DNA from: Escherichia ruysiae
Lineage (GTDB): Bacteria > Pseudomonadota > Gammaproteobacteria > Enterobacterales > Enterobacteriaceae
Reading direction: 5' to 3'
DNA length: 64,000 bases
NCBI RefSeq assembly: GCF_031323975.1
Contig: NZ_JAVIWS010000001.1
Coordinates: 1,488,001-1,552,000 of the forward strand
The notes under the pieces are model-generated. The model did not search any database, was not told the origin of the DNA, and was given only the letters and a program-made list of their open reading frames with translations. Positions 47,954-57,045 of the stretch are shown here, piece after piece. Each line of letters opens with the position of its first letter. Position 1 is the stretch's first letter. A program made the position numbers and the translations under genes.

Positions 47954-49009
47954 TTACGCGCAGATAAAGTCCAGCACGTCCTTCATGCTTCCCTGTTTGT
48001 TCATCACGTCAAAACTTACGAAATCAGTCTTCTGTTCGTAAACCTTATTCATGTTTTCCCGAAGCGTTGTAATGCGCTGTACCGCCACGTCTAACTGACG
48101 GGTGCCATTAATGGGTTCATAGAAGGCCGCAGCCAGAGAACGCGGTTGATCGGTGCCTTTTTCCGCCAGCGCCCAGGAGGCATAGGCACGGCTGGCAAAG
48201 CTGTTTTGTTTACCGGTTGGGGAGACTTTAAGCGCGGCTTCCGTAAAAGCACGTATGGTCTGATTAGCTAACGCTTCGTCTCCGCCAAGGTTCTCTACCA
48301 GCAGATCTTTATCGATGCAGATATAGGTGTAGAACAGCGCAGAACCGAATCCGGTTTCTCCCAGATGCCCGGCACCGGCATCTTCAGAAGCCTGGCGTAA
48401 ATCATCAACGGCGGTGAAAAAATCATCTTCGACAATCGTTTCACTGACACCAAATGCATGTGCTACCTGGCAGGCTGCTTCAACATTAAACTCGGGTTTA
48501 TTCGCCAGCATACGACCAAACATGGCGATATCTACTGCCATACGGTCTTTGCGTAACAGAGTGAGATCTTCCTCTTTTGGCGCGCGCTTTTCTTCTGCCA
48601 GTTGATGGGCCAGCGCTTTTACGGCGTCAAATTCCGCCGGGCTGATGTGAACTAATTGTTCAGTTTCGGCGTTAGTGAGCGGATCTTTTGGTTTTTTGTC
48701 GTTTTTAGCTTTCCCAAGATAATCTGCAATTTTTGCTGCCCATTCGATGGCTTTTTTCTCTTCGATTCCCTTCTCAATCAGGATAGTTGCCGCCTCACGC
48801 GCGATACGCCCACTGCGAATACCAATATGACCCGCCAACGCCTGTTCAAAAAGTGCAGAAGTGCGCCACGCACGTTTCAGACTTTGCGAGGAAACGCGTA
48901 GACGCGTTGCGCCACCCAGCACTACGGTTTTCGGCGCACCGGTGTCATCACGGTTAAGGTTGGCAGCAGGGTAAGCGGTTAACAAATGAAGCTGAATAAA
49001 TGTCGTCAT
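47954..49009 (-). CDS. cas7: Cascade backbone subunit Cas7 (type I-E)
   Basis: A 351-residue RAMP protein; six copies form the Cascade backbone along the crRNA. N terminus FIQLHLLTAYPAANLNRDD and VSSQSLKRAWRTS are characteristic. Shorter than K-12 CasC (363, memory), marking a different subfamily. A 14-bp gap separates it from cse2. Confidence 0.96.
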   Translation of the reverse strand: MTTFIQLHLLTAYPAANLNRDDTGAPKTVVLGGATRLRVSSQSLKRAWRTSALFEQALAGHIGIRSGRIAREAATILIEKGIEEKKAIEWAAKIADYLGKAKNDKKPKDPLTNAETEQLVHISPAEFDAVKALAHQLAEEKRAPKEEDLTLLRKDRMAVDIAMFGRMLANKPEFNVEAACQVAHAFGVSETIVEDDFFTAVDDLRQASEDAGAGHLGETGFGSALFYTYICIDKDLLVENLGGDEALANQTIRAFTEAALKVSPTGKQNSFASRAYASWALAEKGTDQPRSLAAAFYEPINGTRQLDVAVQRITTLRENMNKVYEQKTDFVSFDVMNKQGSMKDVLDFICA

Positions 49010-49023
49010 GAGATAGTCCTTTA

Positions 49024-49560
49024 TTAATTTTGTTCGTTATCGGCGTCGCCAGCCTGGTAATATTCCAGCGCCCAGCGGATACGGATAAATTCGGTTGGCC
49101 GCTGCTGGCGGCGGTGATGATTGAGCAGGTCGTCGCTCTCCTGACTCCAGCGGAAGACACCCTCTGCCAGAGAGTCAAGATTGACGGAACCGTTTAATAA
49201 TCTGACTGCGCGGCGTAACTGGCGCAGTAACTCATCCGGTGTTTTTACTGCCGACAGGCGAGTAAAACGCCCCTTTGACATGACAGCCGCCAACTGCGCA
49301 GCAAAAGGCTGTCGTTCATCAATGGCTTTAACATTGGCGGCAACAGCGGCGACCAGCGCCAGTGCGGTAAAACGCCACTCTTGTGCTTCAATTTTCCACA
49401 AAGTGTGGGTCTGCATCAGCAGAGAACGAAACCCATCTGACAGACAAACATCATTAACCGTTGTGCTACGCCGCAGACTGGCACGATTGCCGCGTTTGGC
49501 CTGCAACTCTTCGTGCCATTTACGCAACGTGGCTTTGTGCTCCTCTTTTACAATATTCAT
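49024..49560 (-). CDS. cse2: Cascade small subunit Cse2
   Basis: A 178-residue helical protein; two copies stabilise the target DNA loop in Cascade. Contains LRRAVRLLNG and FIRIRWALEYYQAGD, typical of CasB. Longer than K-12 CasB (160, memory). It overlaps cse1 by 4 nt. Confidence 0.94.
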   Translation of the reverse strand: MNIVKEEHKATLRKWHEELQAKRGNRASLRRSTTVNDVCLSDGFRSLLMQTHTLWKIEAQEWRFTALALVAAVAANVKAIDERQPFAAQLAAVMSKGRFTRLSAVKTPDELLRQLRRAVRLLNGSVNLDSLAEGVFRWSQESDDLLNHHRRQQRPTEFIRIRWALEYYQAGDADNEQN

Positions 49561-51119
49561 TCAGCAGCCTCCTGCTTTTTCTCCCTGGCGGCCTTAGCAT
49601 TTTGCTTCTCCGCCGATGTTGTAAAATATTTCTTGCGTGCGGTCATAACGCGTTTCAAATCGACGGCTTCATAAGGATTGGTAAAAACGCGATCGTCAAA
49701 ATCCTGACGCGCGAATAACCAAATCTCCTTTTGCCATTTGCTGAGTAATTCATCTGGATCCTGACCTTCTTCAATGTTGCGCACTAACCTCAGGAAGCGA
49801 TGCTGAGTTTTGTTCCAGAAGTCGATATCCACAAAACTAAAATCACCCCGAGCACCTTTCGGATCGGAGAACCATGCTTCTTTCAGTGCACTGCGTAACA
49901 GACTTAGAATCCGTGAAGCCGTTTGCGCAGCTAGCCGCAGCTTGGGTATCTGGCCTTCTTTTTTATTGAGCAGCAGCGGGAAATGGTGTTCGTACCAACA
50001 GCGGGCTTTCATGTTGTCGAAATCATAACCAAATCCCCATAAGCCCACTTTTGCCTGCTTCAGATTGCTTGCATTAAAGAGTTTCACCACCAGCGCCGGA
50101 AATTCTTTATTATTTTCTGACTTACCCGTTTCGATAAGGCCTAACCAGTCGCGCCAGATTAAACCGCCAGGTTGTGGTTTGACCGAGTAAAACTCGCCCC
50201 CCTCTTTAAGCGGTACACGATAGGGCGTTAAGGGGTGCTGCCACATGGCATAATTGGCACCATAATTTTTGGTCGTCATCAGGCTCAGAAGCGCGTCGTT
50301 CTGCTCACCGCAAATATCGCAGTTGCCGACTGTCGTGGTATTAAAATCAATACGAATACGTCGCGGCATTCCCCAGTACGCCTGGAGTTTATTGACCTGA
50401 TCATCGGTTACTACAGCACCGGCCAGTTCGCTGGTACGCGTCGGGCCAAGCCATGGGAAAACCAGATCATCAAATTTTTTGGGTAGCGGTAAGTCGGCTT
50501 CATCCTGCGGCATCACGTTGAGCCACAGTTTGCGCCACAAGGGAGTTTGCTGATTGCCCTGATATTCCTGTAACTCAATCAGAGTGGTCATCGGCCCACC
50601 GCCGCGCAAACCGGTGCGATAGCCTTTGCCGCCAGACGGTGCATTTAACTGTAGGGAGAACAGAGCTAACACGGAACAATGTGGGCATACATGTTCAGTC
50701 ACGCCACGCTTGATAAAGTGGTCTTTGTTAAACTTCGTTGTTTGAGCACCGGGAATCTCAGGCAGTAGCGAAGCGACCGGAACTTTATCACCCGTGAGCG
50801 CCTCAAAATCCTGCATAAATGAAGGGGATTCAGGGCCAAACTGGAAAGCGTGCTCTAATGACAGCAATGCTTCCCGTAGCTTTTCGACTTCCAGCCCGTC
50901 TTCCCAGATATCATCCCAACGACGATGATCTTTTGGCGCGAAACTGCTTTGTAGTAGCCCCAGTAAAAACTGCCACGCCGCACCTTGTAAATCTGCTCGC
51001 GGCGCGGCGATATCGACAACATGTTCATCAGCCAGATCGACTGGTGCCAGCTTGCCTGTCGTTCCGTCTTTATAACGAACGGGCAACCACGGGGTTGTCA
51101 GAAGTGAAAACGAGTTCAT
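49557..51119 (-). CDS. cse1: Cascade large subunit Cse1
   Basis: A 520-residue PAM-recognition subunit that recruits Cas3. Start at 51119 (MNSFSLLTTPWLPV), with GAGAGG 6 nt upstream; a start two codons earlier is possible, and the 23-residue longer form is rejected for lack of a site. Two CxxC pairs (CPHC and CDIC) may bind zinc. Longer than K-12 CasA (502, memory). A 97-bp gap follows cas3. Confidence 0.95.
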   Translation of the reverse strand: MNSFSLLTTPWLPVRYKDGTTGKLAPVDLADEHVVDIAAPRADLQGAAWQFLLGLLQSSFAPKDHRRWDDIWEDGLEVEKLREALLSLEHAFQFGPESPSFMQDFEALTGDKVPVASLLPEIPGAQTTKFNKDHFIKRGVTEHVCPHCSVLALFSLQLNAPSGGKGYRTGLRGGGPMTTLIELQEYQGNQQTPLWRKLWLNVMPQDEADLPLPKKFDDLVFPWLGPTRTSELAGAVVTDDQVNKLQAYWGMPRRIRIDFNTTTVGNCDICGEQNDALLSLMTTKNYGANYAMWQHPLTPYRVPLKEGGEFYSVKPQPGGLIWRDWLGLIETGKSENNKEFPALVVKLFNASNLKQAKVGLWGFGYDFDNMKARCWYEHHFPLLLNKKEGQIPKLRLAAQTASRILSLLRSALKEAWFSDPKGARGDFSFVDIDFWNKTQHRFLRLVRNIEEGQDPDELLSKWQKEIWLFARQDFDDRVFTNPYEAVDLKRVMTARKKYFTTSAEKQNAKAAREKKQEAAE

Positions 51120-51216
51120 ACGCATCCTCTCGTAAAAAAGACCATCCCAGGTCGGTTGTCCATCATTCCATCCTTTTCGGTGTATCAACTATTCAAAGAG
51201 TCCTGTCGCAGACATC

Positions 51217-53916
51217 TCAAGCAACCTTGCCAATCAATCCCTCCGTAGCCGAATACCCGCAACTTTCGTCATCGGTGACTAAAATCACGTTTGCCATCTC
51301 CGGATCTTGCCGCTGTTCAATGCACCACTGCCTGAACGCTTCCCCTTCCAGTAAAGAAAACTCATCCCGATGTTTTTTCCACCAGCTTCGACGCACTCTG
51401 ACAACACTCATTTCCCATGCGTGAGCACCGGTGGCATAAGGCTTCACCACACCGTCAATACAGGTAGTCAGCCACAGGGAAACAGACTCCTCAGCCAGAC
51501 GTGTTGACAGTTTTTCCGGGAGGTAATCGTTGATATTAGCGGCATAGCCGGGCCTGAAGTTCAGCACAAACTTTTTAGCCATTGCGCGATCGCAGTAATA
51601 TTTACCCACTTGCTCCTGCTCGCTGCGGGCAAACCCTTCCGGCATTACCACGTCCTCACCGTAGACGGATTCAATAAGAAGTCGGGCTGAGTGAGGCATC
51701 TGAATAGCGCCTTGCTCACGCAGCACGCGCTGTGTCAGCCAGATTCGTCCATGATCGGGATAGACATATGCACTGTTACGCATCGCACTGCCAAACCATT
51801 CGTCACCCGGAGAGTCGTCCCAGACGGGTGCCAGAATCAGCAATTCAGGAGGGGAACGTTCGTCTTTTCCGTCACGCTTTAACTGACCGTTAATATCACG
51901 AATATGCCGCTGTAATCGCCCAGCTCGCTGGATCAGCAAATCAATGGGGGCAAGGTCGGAAATCATTTCGTCCAGATCGCAATCGACGCTCTGCTCTAAT
52001 ACCTGAGTACAAATAAGGACTTTTCCGGCACGTTGTGAGCTGTCGTCTTTGCCAAAGCGCGACAGCGTCTCCGTTTCAATTCGCTGGCGATCGCTAAAAG
52101 CAAAGCGGCTATGAAAAAGTGAAAGGCTGGAAGCAGGAATGACGCTGCGAGCAATTAACTGACGATAAACCTGAATAGCGTCATCAACAGAATTCCGAAT
52201 CCAGGCGATACATTTCCCCTGGCTTACCGCCGATTCGATACGCGCAATACACGCTTGTTCGCTATGGAGCCAACCCACGCTCACGCGACGCTCAACGTCT
52301 TTGCGCATCGCTACCCGGTGTGAATTCACATCCGATTTCGTGACATGCGTCAGCCAGGGGTAACTATCTTTTTCCAGCAACGGAGCTTCTTGCTGGCCCT
52401 CTGCGCCACGCGCAAAGGCGGCGACGAGTTTGTCGCGCTGTTGTTGAGATAGCGTGGCAGAAAGCAAAATAATGCTGTTTCCGCCACGCGCCTGCCGCTC
52501 GATCAGCCCTTCAAGAATGCACGACATGTAAGCGTCACAGGCGTGGATCTCATCAGCCAGCAGGATTTTGTTACTTAACCCAAGAAGCCGCAGATTATTA
52601 TGTTTGAACGGCATCACCGCCATCATCGCCTGATCCAACGTGCCGACGCCAATTTCAGCCAGTAAAGCCTTCTTATTACTGTCGGCAAACCAGGCGGCAC
52701 ATCCCTGACTGAACGCTTGTTCATCCGGTTCCTCTGACCCGACTAAATCACCGGACCAGAGTGATTCATTAAAGCGGTCCATTAATGTGCGGGCACTGTG
52801 TGCCAGCACCAGGCTGGTGCGGGATTCTGGCGAATAGAAAGCAAGCCAGGTTTTGACCAGCCGATCGTACATGGCATTAGCCGTTGCCATTGTTGGCAGG
52901 CCAAAAAACAGCCCCTGAGCTTTACCCGCAGCCATCAATCTGTGCGCCAGGATAAGCGCCGCTTCTGTTTTGCCTGCGCCAGTCACATCCTCCAGAATAA
53001 ATAACTGCGGTCCAGGCTGGCTGATATCCAGATCCAGCACCTTTTGCTGTAACGGTGTCGGGTGCTCAATAAAAGGAAATAGTGTTTTTATCCCGGTAAA
53101 AGGCGCGGTTTCAGATTGTGGCGGAAAGACGGTTAATGCGTTTTGAGCTTGATCCTGCGCCCGTTGCCAGTACTCCGCGACAGGCATTGCGTGTGCGACG
53201 CGTGGAAAAAACTGCGTTGACGATCCCGTCCAGTCTGCGAGTACGACGGTTGCAGAAATATACCAGGAAAGTCTTTTAAAAAGTTCAACACCCTCGTCAT
53301 CACCCCAGAATGCGGGGATCTCAATGAGCGGAAACAATGATTTGATTGCAAGGAGAAAATCTCGCGCGGCAGCTTTGTCTTCAGGCAGAAAATTATCCAG
53401 TTCATCAATACGGTCTGGCGGTCGACCATGATGCCCTGTCGTCACGGGCATCCACATTTCTATCACTCCCCTAAGTTTGCGCGGAGAGAGCGAAGATGAA
53501 GGAAGTAACTCCTCACATTCACTTAAATAATAATTCCACAGCCAGTAACCCAGCGTTGAATGAGAGATCTTTTCGTAATTCTTTCTGGAACCTTCCGGAA
53601 TCTTGAGTTCAGGGGGCGGGCAAAGTTGCTGAAAAGAGCGGGCAAATTTTCCAGTATCGTGCCAGCACAGCAACCAGGCGAAAAATTGTGCGGCCTGTTC
53701 CTTATCTAAAATACCTAATTGACGAAAATAGCCAGCCAGCCCGAAGCAATTTCTTTTAACCATTAAATAGCCCATCGCAGCTACATCCAGCGAATGCCAG
53801 CAAAGAAGGTGATAGTCGTCGCCCCCGTCTTTCTCGCCGTGTCGGGTTTTTCCCCAGAAATCAAAAAAAGTCACAATATTTTTATCCTTCAGTAAACTTA
53901 AAGGATATTTACGCAT
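51217..53916 (-). CDS. cas3: CRISPR nuclease-helicase Cas3 (type I-E)
   Basis: An 899-residue single-chain HD nuclease and SF2 helicase that degrades Cascade-bound targets. HD residues His36/His41, His86-Asp87 (CWHDTGK) and His162-His163 are present; helicase motifs GAGKT (313-317), DEIH (455-458) and SAT (486-488) are intact. About the size of K-12 Cas3 (888, memory). No frameshift. First gene of the operon, behind an AT-rich region. Confidence 0.96.
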   Translation of the reverse strand: MRKYPLSLLKDKNIVTFFDFWGKTRHGEKDGGDDYHLLCWHSLDVAAMGYLMVKRNCFGLAGYFRQLGILDKEQAAQFFAWLLCWHDTGKFARSFQQLCPPPELKIPEGSRKNYEKISHSTLGYWLWNYYLSECEELLPSSSLSPRKLRGVIEMWMPVTTGHHGRPPDRIDELDNFLPEDKAAARDFLLAIKSLFPLIEIPAFWGDDEGVELFKRLSWYISATVVLADWTGSSTQFFPRVAHAMPVAEYWQRAQDQAQNALTVFPPQSETAPFTGIKTLFPFIEHPTPLQQKVLDLDISQPGPQLFILEDVTGAGKTEAALILAHRLMAAGKAQGLFFGLPTMATANAMYDRLVKTWLAFYSPESRTSLVLAHSARTLMDRFNESLWSGDLVGSEEPDEQAFSQGCAAWFADSNKKALLAEIGVGTLDQAMMAVMPFKHNNLRLLGLSNKILLADEIHACDAYMSCILEGLIERQARGGNSIILLSATLSQQQRDKLVAAFARGAEGQQEAPLLEKDSYPWLTHVTKSDVNSHRVAMRKDVERRVSVGWLHSEQACIARIESAVSQGKCIAWIRNSVDDAIQVYRQLIARSVIPASSLSLFHSRFAFSDRQRIETETLSRFGKDDSSQRAGKVLICTQVLEQSVDCDLDEMISDLAPIDLLIQRAGRLQRHIRDINGQLKRDGKDERSPPELLILAPVWDDSPGDEWFGSAMRNSAYVYPDHGRIWLTQRVLREQGAIQMPHSARLLIESVYGEDVVMPEGFARSEQEQVGKYYCDRAMAKKFVLNFRPGYAANINDYLPEKLSTRLAEESVSLWLTTCIDGVVKPYATGAHAWEMSVVRVRRSWWKKHRDEFSLLEGEAFRQWCIEQRQDPEMANVILVTDDESCGYSATEGLIGKVA

Positions 53917-54050
53917 ATATTAAAAATTATCTGTGATATATATCAGCCAATAAAACATTTATATTATGAATAAATTGATGATTTTCATTTGAAATTAATA
54001 ATAAACAGAAACAATATATTCACATAAAAAATATAAATTTTAAAAAAGGG
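53917..54050 (-). promoter_or_regulatory. AT-rich upstream region of cas3
   Basis: About 130 bp, visibly over 80% A+T, directly upstream of cas3. Such a region suits H-NS silencing and LeuO relief, as known for E. coli cas genes; no specific promoter can be fixed by eye. Confidence 0.6.
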
Positions 54051-54080
54051 TGCAGGAGACCAAACCATCACAATTCAATA

Positions 54081-54100
54081 CGCGGGGTTTTACCCCCGCG
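54081..54100 (-). terminator. Hairpin in the hok 3' region
   Basis: CGCGGGG (54081-54087) pairs with CCCCGCG (54094-54100) around a 6-nt loop, 7 bp beyond the hok-like stop codon. No T tract; it may be the 3' structure of the stable hok-type mRNA. Confidence 0.5.
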
Positions 54101-54106
54101 TGGTGG

Positions 54107-54259
54107 CTACTTCTTCGATTCGTAAGCGAGAACTGCCTTAAACTCCATACCACGTTCTCTGATACTCAACTCACACAACGAGTCGCCTACCATCAGCGTG
54201 AATCCCAATACTGTAAAACACAGCACTATGATTGCCACAAGGGCATATTTTGTCAGCAT
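54107..54259 (-). CDS. hokX: Hok-family toxin, intact 50-residue peptide
   Basis: A 50-codon ORF from ATG (54259) to TAG. It begins [14 protein letters not shown], giving an N-terminal transmembrane helix (about 4-23), continues with [11 protein letters not shown] and ends [12 protein letters not shown], the Hok hallmarks (LCE...R....E..A..AYES). GGGAGG lies 7-12 nt upstream. Toxins of this family insert into and depolarise the inner membrane. No internal stop is present. Located between cas3 and cysH; sokX is known in this place in K-12 (memory). The family call is firm, the activity unproven. Confidence 0.85.
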   Translation of the reverse strand: MLTKYALVAIIVLCFTVLGFTLMVGDSLCELSIRERGMEFKAVLAYESKK

Positions 54260-54357
54260 GTCTTGCCTCCCTGCAAAGAAGAGACTAACATCCGAATTGC
54301 TTAGGTTCGAACGCTGGCCTCAGGTTGATAGAAATATCGCCTGGGGCTTTTGTCCAT
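54253..54357 (-). pseudogene. mok leader frame interrupted by one stop
   Basis: One frame starts at ATG 54357 with GAGG upstream ([18 protein letters not shown]), reaches an in-frame TAA at 54301-54303 after 18 codons, and resumes to ATG 54291 ([12 protein letters not shown]), ending with a TGA at 54253-54255 that overlaps the hok ATG. In hok systems translation of mok is needed for hok translation. Without the TAA the frame would be 34 codons. Interpretation as mok is inferred from position, the ribosome binding site and the sok overlap. Confidence 0.6.
54298..54353 (+). ncRNA. sokX: Antisense antitoxin RNA, sok type
   Basis: Promoter TTGCCT (54263-54268), 17-bp spacer and TAACAT (54286-54291) predict a start near 54298. 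A terminator follows: GCCTCAGG (54317-54324), loop, CCTGGGGC (54340-54347), TTTT. The roughly 56-nt RNA runs opposite the mok start region, as Sok does. The start point is inferred. Confidence 0.7.
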
Positions 54358-54465
54358 CTGGAACCTCGCGAATGCTTAACGCCAGACAGCCTCAAGCACC
54401 CGACACCATTCTATACCTGTTGATTCTCCCTGCGACGTTCACGTTTAAATGCCGGAATGCTGCTC

Positions 54466-54506
54466 GCAAAATAAAAACGCCCCCATCATTTCTGACAGAG
54501 GCGTTT
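54466..54506 (-). terminator. cysJIH terminator
   Basis: AAACGCC (54475-54481) pairs with GGCGTTT (54500-54506); on the minus strand the stem is followed by TTTTATTTT. It lies 18 bp beyond the cysH stop. Confidence 0.85.
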
Positions 54507-54524
54507 AATTTATCCGGATAACGT

Positions 54525-55259
54525 TTACCCTTCGTGTAATCCACATTCCCTTTTTAAGCCAAAGAAACGCGTTTCTTCTTCCGCCATGCCGGGTTCCCAT
54601 TTACGGGTTGTATGAGTATCACCGACCGATAAATATCCTTCATCCCACAATGGGTGATATTTAAGACCGTGTTTTTGCAGGTACTGATAAATAGTTCGGT
54701 TATCCCAGTCGATAATCGGCAGGACTTTAAATACACCACGCTGGATAGCCAGCACTGGCAAATTAGCGCGACTGCCGGATTGTTCGCGGCGCAGGCCAGC
54801 AAACCAGGTTTGCGCGTTAAGTTCTTTCAGCGCCCGGTTCATGGGTTCGACTTTGTTGATCTCATTGTACTTTTCAATGCCTTCAACACCTTGCTCCCAC
54901 AGTTTACCGTAGCGCGCTTCCTGCCAGGCGGCGCTTTCTTTTGCCCTGTAGACCTTCAGATTTAGTTTGAGTTTGTCCGTTAACTCGTCAATAAAGCGGT
55001 AGGTTTCCGGGAACAAATAACCGGTATCGGTGAGGATCACTGGAATATCCGGGTGAATCTGATTCACCAGATGCAGGCTCACCGCCGCCTGAATGCCAAA
55101 GCTGGAAGAAAGTACATATTCACCGGGCAGATTATCCAGCGCCCAGGCAACGCGGCTTTCAGCGTCCAGTTTTTCCAGTTGGGCATTAGTTTCCGCCAGC
55201 GCCAGAATGCGCTCTACCTTCGGTAGTTCGTTCAGGGCGTTTAGATCGAGTCTGGACAT
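54525..55259 (-). CDS. cysH: PAPS reductase
   Basis: A 244-residue thioredoxin-dependent enzyme that reduces PAPS to sulfite. The PP-loop-like [15 protein letters not shown] and the C-terminal ECGLHEG with the catalytic cysteine are present. Start at ATG 55259 (MSRLDLNAL) gives the family length; the open frame continues upstream through a REP and is not coding. It lies 73 bp after cysI. Confidence 0.97.
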   Translation of the reverse strand: MSRLDLNALNELPKVERILALAETNAQLEKLDAESRVAWALDNLPGEYVLSSSFGIQAAVSLHLVNQIHPDIPVILTDTGYLFPETYRFIDELTDKLKLNLKVYRAKESAAWQEARYGKLWEQGVEGIEKYNEINKVEPMNRALKELNAQTWFAGLRREQSGSRANLPVLAIQRGVFKVLPIIDWDNRTIYQYLQKHGLKYHPLWDEGYLSVGDTHTTRKWEPGMAEEETRFFGLKRECGLHEG

Positions 55260-55280
55260 AGATACCTCACTGTTTGCCTT

Positions 55281-55316
55281 GCCTGATGCGACGCTCACAC
55301 GTCTTATCAGGCCTAC
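55281..55316. repeat. REP element between cysI and cysH
   Basis: GCCTGATGCGACGC...CTTATCAGGCCTAC, one REP unit in the intergenic gap, probably modulating the downstream cysH share of the mRNA. Confidence 0.8.
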
Positions 55317-55332
55317 AATATCCCGCTGATGG

Positions 55333-57045
55333 TTAATCCCACAAATCGCGTGCCGGATCGAGCACCGGGCGAATGATGCCCGCACGCACCGTAAAGTCGC
55401 CGAAGCCTTCACCCGCTTCACGCTCTTTCGCCCAGCGCCCTATCAGTTCATCAAGCGACGCCAGGATTTCCGGCTCGGTGATGTTTTCTTTATACATCCG
55501 AGGGATACGTGTCCCAATGCGGTTGCCGCCAAGATGCAGGTTGTAGCGACCCGGCGCTTTACCCACCAGGCCCACTTCCGCCAGCATCGCGCGACCACAA
55601 CCGTTCGGGCAGCCTGTTACACGCATCACGATATGCTCATCGCTGACACCATGTTTCGCCATTAAATTATCGATGTTGTCGATAAAAGACGGCAGGAAAC
55701 GCTCCGCTTCCGCCATTGCCAGCGGGCAAGTCGGGAATGACACGCAGGCCATCGAGTTTTCACGCTGCGGCGTGACGACATTCATTAACCCGCTCTCTTT
55801 GGCGATCTTCTCGATCTTCGCTTTCTCGCTTTCCGGCACACCGGCGATGATCAGATTCTGGTTCGCCGTAATGCGGAAATCGCCTTTGTGGATCTTCGCG
55901 ATCTCCAGCAGACCGGTTTTCAACGGACGCCCCGGATAATCAAGGATGCGACCATTTTCGATAAACAGCGTCAGGTGCCAGTTATCATCAATGCCTTTAA
56001 CCCAGCCGATGCGATCGCCGCGTCCGGTGAACTCATACGGACGGATCGGTTCGAACTTGATCCCCGCGCGACGTTCCACTTCCGCTTTAAACGTCTCAAC
56101 ACCCACACGTTCCAGCGTGTATTTGGTTTTGGCATTTTTACGATCGGTTCGATTACCCCAGTCACGCTGAGTCGTCACGACGGCTTCCGCCACCGCCAGC
56201 GTATGCTCCAGCGGCAGATAACCAAACTCGCTCGCGGTGCGGGCGTAGGTTTTTTTGTTACCGTGTTCGATAGACAGCCCACCGCCCACCAGCAGATTGA
56301 AGCCTACCAGCTTGCCGTTCTCCGCTATTGCCACAAAGTTCATGTCATTGGCGTGCAGATCGATGTCGTTCTGCGGCGGGATCACTACCGTCGTTTTAAA
56401 CTTACGCGGTAAATAGGTCTGACCGAGGATCGGTTCTTCATCAGTGGTAGCGACTTTCTCCTGATCGAGCCAGATCTCCGCATATGCACGAGTACGTGGC
56501 AGCAGGTGCTCAGAAATTTTCTTCGCCCATTCATACGCTTCCGCGTGCAGCTGCGATTCAAACGGGTTCGAGGTGCAAAGCACGTTACGGTTCATGTCGT
56601 TGGCGGTTGCCAGCGCATCAAGCCCGACCGAGTGCAGCATCTGGTGTGCCGGCTTGACGTTCTTTTTCAGAATGCCGTGGAACTGGAACGTCTGGCGGTT
56701 GGTCAGACGAATGCTGCCGTAAATCGTGTTGTCTTCAGCAAATTTATCAATCGCCTGCCATTGTCTGGTGGTGATCACTCCACCAGGCAGACGGCAGCGC
56801 AGCATCATCGCGTGACGTGGTTCCAGCTTCTGCTCGGCACGCTCAGCGCGGATATCGCGGTCATCCTGCTGATACATACCGTGGAAACGGATCAGCAGAA
56901 AGTTGTCGCCTTTAAAGCCGCCGGTCAGGCCGTCGTTTAAATCTTCAGCAATCGTGCCGCGCAGATAGTTGCTCTCAAGCTTCATGCGCTCCGCGTCTGC
57001 CAGTTTACCTTCGACCACTAAAGGCCCTGGATGTTTTTCGCTCAT
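55333..57045 (-). CDS. cysI: Sulfite reductase hemoprotein (beta subunit)
   Basis: A 570-residue siroheme/[4Fe-4S] protein that reduces sulfite to sulfide with six electrons. The cluster cysteines occur as [10 protein letters not shown] and [10 protein letters not shown]. The protein appears full length. Its start overlaps the last base of cysJ, showing tight coupling to the flavoprotein subunit. Confidence 0.98.
   Translation of the reverse strand: MSEKHPGPLVVEGKLADAERMKLESNYLRGTIAEDLNDGLTGGFKGDNFLLIRFHGMYQQDDRDIRAERAEQKLEPRHAMMLRCRLPGGVITTRQWQAIDKFAEDNTIYGSIRLTNRQTFQFHGILKKNVKPAHQMLHSVGLDALATANDMNRNVLCTSNPFESQLHAEAYEWAKKISEHLLPRTRAYAEIWLDQEKVATTDEEPILGQTYLPRKFKTTVVIPPQNDIDLHANDMNFVAIAENGKLVGFNLLVGGGLSIEHGNKKTYARTASEFGYLPLEHTLAVAEAVVTTQRDWGNRTDRKNAKTKYTLERVGVETFKAEVERRAGIKFEPIRPYEFTGRGDRIGWVKGIDDNWHLTLFIENGRILDYPGRPLKTGLLEIAKIHKGDFRITANQNLIIAGVPESEKAKIEKIAKESGLMNVVTPQRENSMACVSFPTCPLAMAEAERFLPSFIDNIDNLMAKHGVSDEHIVMRVTGCPNGCGRAMLAEVGLVGKAPGRYNLHLGGNRIGTRIPRMYKENITEPEILASLDELIGRWAKEREAGEGFGDFTVRAGIIRPVLDPARDLWD

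Noticed and set aside
54050..54304. 84-codon open frame on the plus strand upstream of cas3
   Set aside because: It is opposite the Hok-type ORF, which has the conserved residues, and it lacks its own start context.
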